A DNA stretch of 64,000 nucleotides. Source: Lunularia cruciata (Eukaryota; Streptophyta; Marchantiopsida; Lunulariales; Lunulariaceae). Both the position numbers and the translations under genes were made by a program. The DNA is taken from the NCBI GenBank assembly GCA_948567375.1, contig OX419760.1:15562001-15626000 (forward strand), given 5' to 3'. The notes under the pieces are model-generated. The model made no database searches. It saw only the letters and a program-made list of their open reading frames with translations, and had not been told where the DNA came from. Shown piece after piece: positions 45,583 to 56,240 of the stretch (positions within the stretch are counted from its first letter, which is position 1; each line of letters opens with the position of its first letter).

Positions 45583-46970
45583 TTGGGCTAGAGACGAAGT
45601 GATGACAAGCACTTTTGAATCACCATTAAGAAGTCATCTTGCAGGAGATTGTGGGAAGGCACACTAGTGTATCAAGAGGAAGTCAAGAGAGTTAATCCGG
45701 GAATCCATTGGAAGAATAATCCCCAACCCAGAGTGGAAGAGAGAAAGATGGGAGGTGGGAAGAAGAACTCCAAATTCATAGTGAGAAATCTTGCAATTTG
45801 GAGGTTAGATGTGATTGCAAGAATTGAGGTCATGAGCAGGCTTCGGATCACATTCTTGGCATGGAATTGGAATTTTAGTTTTCTAGGTTTCATGACTGAG
45901 ATCATCAAGAGTAAGTGTCTTGATGGCCCTGAAGAAGAAGGGGAGAGAGAAAATCCGGATTGATGGACAGAGTCAGATTGGAGATTAGTACTCAGGAGAG
46001 AAGCAAGCACAGAGTAGGGTGCCACGTTCTTGGGGAAGGGAAAAGTAGCCAAAGAAATCCAAGAAGTGAGAGATGCCTTCTCTTTGAAGCGCACAAAGAA
46101 TGGCTACAAGTGGAGAGCTATAAGGATCCTGTCAAGAGGGGGATTGTGAGTGCTCTAATGGCAATCTTGAAGCCGGAGAGAATGACTTATGTGATGAAGC
46201 ACCAAGCAATGTTCTTCCATAAGATGTTTGCAGGAGAGCCGATTAATTGGGCAAAGTGTTTCTATCAGAGGACTTGATAGACTATGCAGAATTTGTGAGA
46301 CAAGTTGCCGCCACATTACATTGTGCCATTTGTAGCCCACTTCTATCTAGGGCTGAACTTGCTCACTGCAGTAGAAAGACACAAGATGGTAACCCATTTC
46401 CGCCTAGACTTGCGAAGAGATGTTGATGCAGAGGAGCAACAATACATCTTGCAAATCAAGAGTAGTGACAAGAACTACGAGCAAACGGGGCAGAGTGTGC
46501 AAGTGAAGGTGAGTACTCCAAAGTCAAAGAAGAGGAGTCAACAAGGAGAAGAAGAAGAAGTAGAGAAAGCGCGACCTCGGAAAGCTAGAAAGGTGAACCT
46601 GAGGAGAGAACTGGTGGTAATTGCATCACCAGACAAAGAATCGGAAGGGGAGGCTGAGTGCAAGTCTAAAGGCTCAGAGAAGGAGGAAGAACCCAAGTTC
46701 ACACTTCACAGTGGGGACACAAGTAGTGCCAATGATGAAGGAGTAGAGATGCAGTTGGTACCCAAAGAGGAGGAAGCCAAGATGGAGACTAAGGAGAAAG
46801 GTAACTCAAAACTAGAAGACAAAGTTCTAGAGCAGGAGGAAAAGAGAGTAACAATTCTATGGTGCCCACATTTTTTGTTTTTTTCCAAAATAAAGGAGAA
46901 GAAGTGTATAGAGAAGTCGGATTGCGCCTGTATGGCCGAAGAAGACAAAGAAAATTGTCTTTGGGGTGAA

Positions 46971-46994
46971 ACCCGAAGGAAAGTGACTTCGGGT
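46971..46994 (+). other. Inverted repeat in the CC-B 5' region
   Basis: ACCCGAAG (46971-46978) and CTTCGGGT (46987-46994) around an 8-base spacer. A second pair CGAAG...CTTCG lies at 47037-47054. Related CCGAAGT...ACTTTGGGT strings recur in the CC-A 5' region (43915-44035). Confidence 0.6.
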
Positions 46995-47244
46995 CATAAG
47001 GCGAAGTACTCTGAAATGCCGTGTCAGCATACAATACGAAGTAAATTGTCTTCGGCTCGGGGGGAGCTCAACCCAAGGCAAAGACAGTCTAACAACCTTT
47101 CGTCGGGGCAAGAAATTCAAGAAGAGGCCGTTTCAAAATTGGCGGCTCATACGCACGAAGGTGGGGTGACAGTGACAGGTGCATGCCGGAGGTGTGATTT
47201 CTCGGTAGAAACTTGAAGCAACGGAAGACGAAGAAGTGCAACTC

Positions 47245-47252
47245 TATAAAAA
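47245..47252 (+). promoter_or_regulatory. Candidate TATA box of CC-B
   Basis: TATAAAAA, 387 bases from the element's 5' end and 165 bases upstream of the MGGG start codon. The same spacing is seen in CC-B' and roughly in CC-A. Confidence 0.5.
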
Positions 47253-47409
47253 TTGAAACTGCAACGATGAAATCTCAAGCAATTTTCCTTTGCCGTTGAG
47301 GAGTCGTCTTGCAGGTGATTGGGGAAAGGGAAATAGAGTTGGACTTGTGTTAGTGCGTAAGGGAGAAGTTGAGAGAGAAAAATTGAGAGACCAAAAGAAA
47401 GCAGAAGAG

Positions 47410-49845
47410 ATGGGAGGAGGGAAGAAGAACTCCAAATTTGTAGTGAGAAATCATGCAATTCGGAGATTAGATATAGTAGCGAGGATCGAAGTCTTGAGCT
47501 GACTTCGGATCACTTTTCTGGCATGGAACTGGAACGTAAGTTTTCCAGGATTCATGATAGAAATCATCGAGAGTAAATGTCTCGATGGTCCCGAGGAAGA
47601 AGGGAAGAGAGGAAATCCGGCTCGCTGGACAGAGTCGGATTGGAGACTTGTACTCGGGAAGGAGGCAGGCTCGGAGCAGGGAGCCACATTCTTGGGAAAA
47701 GGAGAGATAGCCCAAGAAACATAGGAGGTGAGAGATGCCTTCTCGTCGAAGAGGACGAAGAATGGGTATAAAGTTGAGAGCTATAAAGACCCAGTGAGGA
47801 GAGGAATTGTGAGTGCACTAATGGCCCTCCTGAAGCCGGAGAGAACTACCTATGTGATGAAACACCAAGCGGTGTTCTTTCACAAGTTATTTGCAGGAGA
47901 ACTGATAAATTGGGCAAGGTGCTTTCACGGAAGAACAAGGCAGATGGTGTGGAATCTGCGGGATAAGTCGCCTCCACACTACATCATACCATTTGCAGCC
48001 CATTTTTACCTCAGGTTAAATCTGCTCAATGTGGCGGAGCGTAATCGAATGGTGTCTCATTTCTATCTTGATTTGAGAAGAGAAGTCGACACGGAGGAGC
48101 AACAATACATTCTCCAAATCTGGAGCACAAACGATTACTACGCGAAGACAGGGAAGAACGTGGAGGTCGTTGAAAGTATCCCGACGAAGAAGAGAACTTG
48201 GCAAGCAGAAGCCAAAGAAAACAAGACACCTCGGAAAATGCAGAAAAATAACCCGAGGCGAGGAATGGTGGTGATTGAGTCGGAAGATGAAGACTCAGAA
48301 GGCAAAGCTGAGCTCAAGATGAAGGACTCGGACCGTGAGGAGGAACCTGAGCTGATATTGCAAAGTGGAGATACAAGTTGTGACAGTGAGGAAGGAGGAG
48401 AGATGACATCGGTACCAGCGGCTGAAGAATACGAAGAAGAAATGCAAGCCAAAGTAGAAACCAAAGACAATGCGGTGCTGGAAGACGAAGTACCAGTGTG
48501 CGAGGAGAAGAAGATCGTAGTACAGCGAGGAATTCGCTTGCAATGTAAGGCGAAGTGTGAAGTGGGACCGAGTAGAGTGAAGGAAGAAGTAGAAGGAAGC
48601 TCGGGCAATGAGGCATCGATTCCGATACAAAGACTCCAGAGAAGAATGCGAGTATCGGGAGAACACGAGGAAAGAAGAGAGACCACTCCGCGGGAGGACG
48701 AAGTTGTCAGTAATGGAGTAGATTACCTGCAGATGGTAGTATGCCCGCTGTTGGTGAAGATGGAGAAGAAGAAGAAGGAGATGCAGTCTTCTTGTCCAGA
48801 GGTAAAGACTGTGTTGCAGGTCTTATCAAGATTGGAAGAAGAAAACTCGGAGTTGAAGAAGAGTATAACCCGAGGAGAGGAAGAGAGAGAAGTACTGCGA
48901 GCAGAAGCAGTCAAGAGGAGTCAGGTAATCGAAGACCTGAAGAGAGAAGTGAGTTATTGAGAAGATCTTGCAAGGAAGAGTGACATCGCAAGGGAGAGAC
49001 AGGTAGCGGAGCATGAAATCTTGAAGCAGCAGTTTGCTGATTCAAGAGTCGAACTCATCCATGCTATGGCGAGGGTAGCATCGAAGGATCAAGAGCTCAA
49101 TCGAGTGATGGAGAGTATGGAGGAGAAGAAGCAACTTTGGCAGCGAGAGTTGGCTGCGAGATATAGAGAAGAAGAGAGATTACAAGACTTACTTTGTAAT
49201 TAGAAAGAGAAGGTTGCACAGAAGGAGAAAGAGAAGGAAGCGGTGAAGGCCGAATTTGAAGAAATATTGGCAATGTATAGAGAAGAATGGCTCGCAGATC
49301 GGGAACGCGAACGCAAGACAAGATTGGAGCCATTGAAGGAAATCGTCCTCAGAGTAAACGTGATGTTGAGTACAAAGGCCAGCGTTTGAATTGAGGAGAC
49401 GAGATTGCACGAGTTAAAACTGTTGGTGTAGGAAACGAGGCGAAGACAAGCAAAAGATACAGATTTGAATGCCTTGTTGATTAAATTGAGAACTCGTGTA
49501 GATAGGAAGATCTTAGAAGTAGAAGACAATATCGCGATTAGATTAGACTTAGTGAGAATAGAGTTAGAAAAGCTTCGGCAGGATGTTAAGGCAAAACCCA
49601 AAGTAGATAACATTGGGATCCAAATGTCTTCGGAGTTGCCCTCAGAGACATTAGAGAAGAGTGGGTCGAAGGATGAGGAGTTAGATAGATTACCCACTAG
49701 TGCAATTTCAGATCACGAAAGAGAATTGCTGGATCTGGTAGAAGATGTGGGAGATCTAAAACCCGAGGAAAGAATAGTAGGAAGTAAGATTACTTCGGGT
49801 TCGGGTTTGAAAGCCGAGGAAGAAGTAGACATTGGATCGGAGTAG
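47410..49845 (+). pseudogene. CC-B coiled-coil ORF, 811 codons, six stops, no frameshift
   Basis: Best copy of the CC protein. One reading frame from MGGGKKNSKF to VDIGSE, broken only by stops at 47500, 47722, 48958, 49201, 49387 and 49429. Residues ~1-240 form a conserved globular region (LRITFLAWNWNVSFPGF, VESYKDPVRRGIVSALMALL, FFHKLFAGELINWARCFHG, PPHYIIPFAAHFYLRLNLL). Residues ~255-400 are basic then strongly acidic (VIESEDEDSEGK). About 440-670 is heptad-type coiled coil (RLEEENSELKKSI, KEKEKEAVKAEFEE), then an acidic tail. No gag, protease, RT, integrase or known transposase motif seen. The N-terminal region recalls, weakly, plant transposon-associated domains of unknown role. Confidence 0.85.
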
Positions 49846-50645
49846 TAACTGATTTGAGATTTGAAGGGGTAGATATGAAGAGGTGCATTGTCATTTCGGA
49901 TCTGCAGGTTAGAATAGTTGTTGTAGAAACGGTATAGTTGTTAGAACTGTCAATTGCTTCACTATTTAAGAGTGGCATTCGCAGTATTATGTTGTTCAGT
50001 GCTCATTATTTCTGAGAATAGATAAAGCAAAGTGCTGTGAAGCACTTTGCGTCGCTTGAGCTTGAGCTTGATTCCGAGTATCAACTTTGTATTTGTGTTT
50101 GTGAATGTTTGGAGAAATTCGAAGTGCAAGTCAGTGTGCTTGTTGGATGTTGGATTCCACAGCCTTGATCTTCATTCTGTGTGTTTGATCCTGAGTGAGG
50201 TGCAATCAAAGCAATGCCTTGACAGATCTGAGAGGAATTGTAGTGTTGGTAGTAATCTGCATTTGTGAGTGCAGGGCAAAGTTGATGTGAAGCAATTTTG
50301 ATCGAGGAAGCTATGCCTTCAATGGAAGGGTGGAACACAATTCTGAGGCGAAGTCGTTTTGCAGTGAAGTGCCATTTTCGGGAGAGCCTGAATCATCACA
50401 ATCAAGATTGTTTGGAAATAATTGATGGAGTTGTGATTAAGGAGTGTGAATTTGTGACAAGACTATGCGTCAATGCTTGTTACTCTCTTCTGGGTGTGGT
50501 TTCTACCTGAGAGACTAAAGAAGAACTCAAGAAGAACTGAAATTGTTACTTTGCTTCGTATTTGAACATTTCTGACTTGTATCTCTGCGGGAACGAACTT
50601 TACTTACCCAATTATCGCAAAAGTGATATTTGCCGGGTTGTCACA
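49846..50645 (+). other. CC-B conserved 3' region, non-coding
   Basis: 800 bases downstream of the ORF stop, without a convincing frame. It is strongly conserved in CC-A, B', D, F1 and F2, including the short copies that have lost most of the ORF. This suggests that it carries cis sequences needed for mobility, or a 3' UTR. Confidence 0.6.
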
Positions 50646-52674
50646 AATTCAGAGGGGAGTTTGTTCTAGACGAAGAGCAAAGTATGAAGCAAGGCCGATT
50701 AAGGTAAGAGAAGTGGAGAGTGGATGTTTGGGGAGCAACAAATCCATTCCCATAAGGCGATTGCAGCTAAGAAGGCAAGAGTTGGGTGAGGAAGAGAAGA
50801 AGAAAGAGATATGTTTGCAAGCCAAAGTAATCCCAAGTGAAGGAGTAGAATATCTACGGGAGATTGTGTGCCCGTTGTTGGTGAAGTTGGAGCACAAGAA
50901 GAAGGAGATGCAGTCAAAGTGTCTGGAGTTGAAGACAATATTGTAGGTGTTAGCTCAACTAGAAGAAGAGAACTCAGAATTGAAGAAGAGTGTAATCTAA
51001 GGTGAGGAGGAAAGGGAAGTGTTACAATTAGATGCCGTAGTATAGAATCAAGTAATTGAGAACTTGAAGAGAGAAATGGGGAGTAGAGAGAGAATAATAG
51101 AGCAAATTGTCATAGCCAAGGAAGGACAAGTAGTTGAGTATGAAATCTTGAAACATCAATTTGTTGATTTGAAATTAGAGATTATCCATGCTATGGCAAG
51201 AGTAGCAAAAAAGGAGCAAGAGCTTGATAGAGTGATGGAGAGTGTAGAAGAGAAGAGCGGCTCTGGCAAAGAGAGTTGACAGTGAGATGTAGAGAGGAAG
51301 AGAGATTAAGAGAGTTACTTTGCAATCTGGAGGAGAAGATTGTGCAAAAGGAGAAGGAGAAGGAGACTGTGAAAGCCGAGTTCAAAGCAGAATTGGCAAT
51401 GTATCGAGAGGATTGGCTTGCAGATCTAGAATGGGAGAGAAGAATGAGACTGGAGCCATTGAAGGAGATAGTAACAAAGATGAACATTATGTTGAGTACA
51501 AGGAGGAGAAATGTGAAGGATAAAGATTTGAGTGCTTTACTTATCAGTCTCAGAACTTGTGTAGATAGGAAGATATTGGAAGTGGAAGAAAATATCACTA
51601 TTAGATTAGACTCAGTAAAATAAGAGATAGATAAACTTTAGAAGGATGTAAAAGCAAAACCCAAAGTAGATGGCATAGGAGTGCAGATATCTTTGGAATT
51701 ACCATCAGAGATATTATAGAAGAGTGGGTCGGAAGACAAAGAGTTAGAAGGATTACCCACTAGAGGAATTGTAGATCAGGAAGGAGAAGTGTTAGAATTA
51801 GTGGAGGAATTAGTAGATGTGAAGTTAACCCGAGGAGAACCCGAGGAGAAAGTTGTAAGTGAAGTTACTTTGGGTTTGGAAGCCGAGGAAGAAGTAGACA
51901 TCGGATCGGAGTAGAAACAATTTTGAGATAAGAAGAGGTAGATATGAAGAGGTGCATTGTTAGTTCAGATCTACAGGTAGGAAGAGTTGTTAGGAAATGG
52001 TATAGTTGTTAGTGACTGTCATTTGCTTCACTATTTAAGAGTGGCATTCACAATATTATGTGTTTAGTGCTCATAATTTCTGAGAATAGATAAAGCAAAG
52101 TGTTGTGAAGTAATGCTTGTCGTTTAAGCTTGATTCTGAGTATCAATGTTGTGTTTGTGTTTGTGAGTGTGTGGAGAAATTTGAAGTGCAAGTCAATGTG
52201 TTTGTTGAATGTTGGATTCCGCAGCCTTGATCTTCATTCTGTGTGTTTGATCTTGAGTGGAGTGCAATCGGAGCAATGCCTTCATAGATTTGAGAGGAAT
52301 TGTAGTGTTGGTAGTATTTTGCATTTGTGAGTGCAGTGCACTGTTGATGTGAAGCAATTTCAATCGAGGAAGTTGTGCCTTCAGTGGAGGAGTGGAACAC
52401 AATTCTGAGGCAAAGTTGTTTTGCAGTGAAGTGCCATTTTTTGGAGAGCCTGAATCATCACAATCAAGATTGTTTAGAAAGATTTGATGGAGTTGTGATT
52501 AAGTGTGACAAATTGAAATAACAAGACTACGAGTCAGTGCTTGTTACTCCTTTGTGGGTGTGGTTTCTACCTGAGAAATTAAAGAAGAACTCAATAAGAA
52601 CTACATTGTGACATTTGACTTTTTATTTGGACATTTCTGACCAGTATCTCTGCAAGAACAAACTTTATTGACTT

Positions 52675-52714
52675 GATTACCACAAAAGTGATATTTATCA
52701 CTTCTGTGGTAATC
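52675..52714 (+). other. Inverted duplication at the CC-B' 3' end
   Basis: GATTACCACAAAAGTGAT (52675-52692), a 4-base loop, then ATCACTTCTGTGGTAATC (52697-52714), matching in 17 of 18 positions. The second arm is absent from the other CC ends, so it is a local snap-back duplication. Confidence 0.8.
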
Positions 52715-52736
52715 TTTGCCAAGTTGTCACAAATGT

Positions 52737-53290
52737 GGACAAAAATTAGACCTTCTTCACATCCAAAAATGCACTTCTTTGGGTTGAGTGATGCATTTGC
52801 CTCATCCAAGCGTTGCAAGACCTAGGTGCTCAAAGTGCTCTTCCTTGCTCCCATAGACACAAAAGTCATCAATGAAGTCTCTCATAAATTTCCCAATGAA
52901 AGGTTCAAATACCTTGTTCATGAACCGTTGGAATGTGGCTGGAGCATTACAAAGCCTAAAAGGCATGACCTTGAAAGCATAAGTTCCCCAAGGTGTGGTG
53001 AATGTGTTGAGTTGTTGATGCTCTGGTGCAATCTTGATTTGGTTATATCCACTATAACCATCTCCAAAATTGTACCTCTCATGTCTTGCGACCTCCTCCA
53101 AGATCTCATCAATGAATGACAATGGGTAGTAGGCCTTCTTGGTAACAATGTTGAGCTTCTTGTAATCCACATATACTCAAAGCTTGCCATTCTTTTTCTT
53201 CACAATCACATTAGGAGACACCTTTTTTGAATTCTCCACCTCAAAGATAAATCTAGCCTCCTTGAGCTTATCAATCTCCTCCTTCACAAC
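52737..53290 (-). pseudogene. pol: AthL-5 reverse transcriptase, N-terminal part
   Basis: Minus strand. KLNIVTKKAYYPLSF, FGDGYSGYNQI, MPFRLCNAPATFQ (Gly to Arg) and DFIDDFCVYG with both catalytic Asp, then a small deletion near 52825 and KKCIFGCEEGL up to the CC-B' insertion. Stop in VCVDY near 53175. Confidence 0.85.
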
Positions 53291-54530
53291 CAAAGCTATT
53301 GGTGGGCTAATGCAATGTTGCTTTTGGCAAATTGGTCTTGCATGTGACTCCACCTCTTGTGCTCCTCCAAGGTGACTTCCTTTAGATCCTTGTAACTAAA
53401 AGCAAACACATAGCTGAACTTGTGGAAAATCTCTTGAAAACTCACCTTTTCCTCCTTGGTAACATTTGGACCATATTTGAGGGTAGATAACCTCATCTGT
53501 ATCTCCTTAAGTGTCAATGGTGATTATCTGGGTCCTTCAAGATCTTTGGCTAAGGTGCAAAATCCATAGCACCCAAGGGATACACATCTAAATCAGATTC
53601 AAATTCATCTTGCTCCATGGAACTCTCCTCTTCCATGCTTATGTCCATACCTGAAGCTCCTTCCTTAGAATTTGATTCCCAATAATCAAAAGATGGTGTA
53701 TCTAAATGGGAAGTGTTGGTGGTGTTAGTTAAAGGAATTGTGACTCTATGGTTTGATTGCCTAATCCTCAAGTATCCTTTGTGCCATCACTAATGTGTGA
53801 TGCTCTCAACCATGGCCTCCCAAGAAGTAAGTCATAGCTTGAATCCTTCAAGACTTGGAAAGTCATGAGAGTTTGAACTCCCATAATTGAAACTAACACC
53901 TTATCCATCACCCTACTGGTCAAACTTGTTGCTTGTTTCCCATGCTCACCACAAATATTGAAGGTCTTGAGGGTATCATACCCAACTTCTTCATAACCTT
54001 TCTGACATGGCATTCACTACAGATCCTCCATCAACCAATATATCTTTGATGTTGTGACCATTCACTCTCACATCATTCTTGGAAGCATATTCACAAGCAC
54101 CCCATGGTGTCGTCGGCTTGGCATCCAGCACCCTTGATATTGGAGCTTTTTCCTTCTTCTTCCTCTTGCTCCTTGTAGGACTCAAACCACCTCTAAGTTC
54201 CTTTCTCAAAGTAGGATTCAAAGCAATCTATTTTCCCACTATCATGTTAGCCTTATGACTACCAACATTGTAGTTCCATTGTTGCTTTGAGATCAAGAAG
54301 TCCTCTATCTCCAACTTCTTCCTTGGAGTCTTTGTTGTTGATGGTATTGAAGTGCTTGTGCAAGTGCTGCTTGTAGGCATAGGAGTATCTTGGCTAGGAG
54401 TAAATCCTTGAGAAGAGTGCACATCCTCTACAAAACAAGATCTCTTCTTCTCTTGTGCCAAAAGATCCAAATAAAGACCTTTGGAGTTTGAGCACCCTCC
54501 CCTTCTCATACTTACTTTCAACCACATCTA
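53291..54530 (-). pseudogene. pro: AthL-5 protease and linker
   Basis: Fragments in order on the minus strand: Ser/Thr-rich N-part (54527-54228), DILVDGGSVVNAMS protease core (54013-54080), LLLGRPWLRA (about 53810-53840), the acidic linker (53771-53550) and the RT approach (53517-53296). At least four frameshifts or stops. Confidence 0.8.
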
Positions 54531-55529
54531 TAGATACTATCTCTTTACCTTTGTTTGGATTAGGAGTCACTTGGGTTTTACTATCTCCATCTTTCCTTCT
54601 ATTGGCTCTCTCATAACTCCTTCCTCCATGGTAAGTGGAATTTGGGCAATTTCTTTGGACATCGCCTCTTCCTCCACAACCAAAAAAATTTCTATCATTG
54701 AAATTGTTTGTTGGTTGGACTCCTCTATATGGATAGTTTCCATAACTCCTAAGTCCTCTCCCTTCATTCTGATCCACCTCTCTCTCCTCCCATAGTTGCA
54801 CCACATTGATCTTGAGATATGCAAGTTATTCTGTGATGGTTTGAAGTGGATCTTTTGGTGGAGGTGCAAGAATTGGAGCAACTACTACTTGTGGTGCAAC
54901 CCTTGCCACCAAAGTATCAGAAGTTCCACCATACTTGTAGCCTTGAGGAGGATGCACAACCTCCTTCACCACCAAATCACTCTCATCTCCTTCCAAACTC
55001 TCCTCCATACAAATTGCAATCTTGATAGCTTCAACCTTGGAAGAAGGTTTCTCATATCTCACCTTGCTTCTAATTTGTGGTCTCAACCTCCCCACAATAT
55101 TCTTGGTGAGCATGGCCCATATGCCAATCATAGTAGTCTCCACATCATCCCCACCCTTCCTCAACACTATGTGAAATTTGGACTCTAACTCTTTCACTCT
55201 TTCTACATAGACTCTCACTTTCTCTCCATCTCCTTGCTTGAGAAAGGTAACCTCACCCATCAATCTCTCATAACTCTCATCTAGAAGAAAGTTCTCAATG
55301 AGTGTTGAAGTCCAAATCTCCCAAGACTCTTCTTGCCCATCTCTCCTCTCTCTCTTTTGGTATTCTAACTCATACATGTAAGTGCTGCATCCTCAAAGAA
55401 ATCTGGTGATAATGAGACTCACTCATTCTTCCTCCTCTCATTGCTTCCTTTGCAAGCTCTCTTGAAGTCTCTCACAAAAGCCGCCACATCTTCTCCATCC
55501 TTGCCAAAGAAAACCGGAAGTTTCCTCAT
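54531..55529 (-). pseudogene. gag: AthL-5 Gag
   Basis: Starts MRKLPVFFGKDGED at 55529. A frameshift near 55377 is followed by a long capsid stretch (55377-54826; FLKQGDGEKVRVYVERV, IGIWAMLTKNIVG) and the Gly-rich tail with FFGCGGRGDVQRNC, where the knuckle His has become Asp. The knuckle is therefore dead in this copy. Confidence 0.83.
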
Positions 55530-55779
55530 CTTAACCCCTCACTATCTTTCTTTTCTCTCAATTTTTTCTTTTTTTCTTTTTTTCTCTCTCTATAACTAAT
55601 AGAGTATATACATGACTAACAAAATTTGAGAGTACTCCACCTTAGGGAACACAAAAGGTTTAGTTTGCTCCAAGATTTCTTTAACAACATCAAATCCTAG
55701 AGTGCATATTAAATGATCTCTCATGGATAGTTTATTCATAAATTGAAAGATTATCTCCATCAATAATCTTGAGAACTAG

Positions 55780-56240
55780 CTGATGAAGGTGGTAGTATTT
55801 ATGTAGCTGTACTAAGACTCTCTCCAAGATCTTTCCCCAAAGTCTCCAAAAATGCTTTTACTCCACTACCCTCATATCCTTTTGGAAGTCCTTCCACTCC
55901 ACAAACCTCACACAACTCCTTGGTCTTAGATCTTCTCCCTCCAAATCTTGGTTAAGAAGGTCCAACATGCAAACCCAAGTCAAGTAAGCCTCTCCTTTCC
56001 CTCAACCTCTTGCTCTCAAAACTCAATGGACATGAACTTGCTTTATGTCCCTTCTCTCTATATAGAAAGCACTTAGACTCACCCTTTCCTCCAAGTGGTG
56101 TAATTTTTTGGATCCTCTAAATACTCTTTTCAAATTCTATTCTAAACTCTCTTTTCCTCAAATCCACCCCTACAATCACCTCAAACACTTGGGGAACCTT
56201 GCATAGCCTCAATTTCCACTCTTGGTGACCTTCCATGTTC
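55780..56240 (-). pseudogene. AthL-5 CCHC ORF, badly decayed
   Basis: Minus-strand counterpart of 16602-17075, recognisable from the C-terminal PSSAS region (55780-55800) to the EGHQEWKLRL start near 56235. Multiple frameshifts. Confidence 0.65.

Larger units (their letters stand above)
46858..50645 (+). mobile_element. CC-B, full-length CC element (3.79 kb)
   Basis: Starts TATGGTGCCCACA and ends GGGTTGTCACA, with a perfect 5-bp duplication AATTC (46853-46857 and 50646-50650), inside CC-B'. No terminal direct repeat: the first 400 bases (GAAG/CTTC-rich) and the last 800 are unrelated. Order: 5' region with small hairpins, TATA box, ORF of 811 codons, ~800-base conserved 3' region. Confidence 0.93.
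45748..51914 (+). pseudogene. CC-B' coiled-coil ORF, split and broken
   Basis: The first part runs 45748-46857 (MGGGKKNSKFIVRNLAIWRL, then GIVSALMAILKPERMTYVMK, then an acidic stretch ending EEKRVTI). CC-B is inserted here, and the ORF resumes at 50646 with QRGVCSRRRAKYEARPIKV. The second part holds the coiled coil (50870-51460) and the tail ending EEEVDIGSE at 51912. Frameshifts near 46110 and several stops. About 60 codons around the conserved-TGA site of other copies are missing near 51505. Confidence 0.8.
45189..52731 (+). mobile_element. CC-B', full CC element interrupted by CC-B
   Basis: Begins TGTGGTACCCGC and ends CCAAGTTGTCACA. Without the nested CC-B and its duplication it measures about 3.75 kb, the family size. 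Flanks are GATCT (45184-45188) and AATGT (52732-52736). The uninterrupted AthL-3 sequence has GATGT at this spot, so each copy of the duplication has changed at one base. Clearly older than CC-B and CC-A. Confidence 0.88.
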
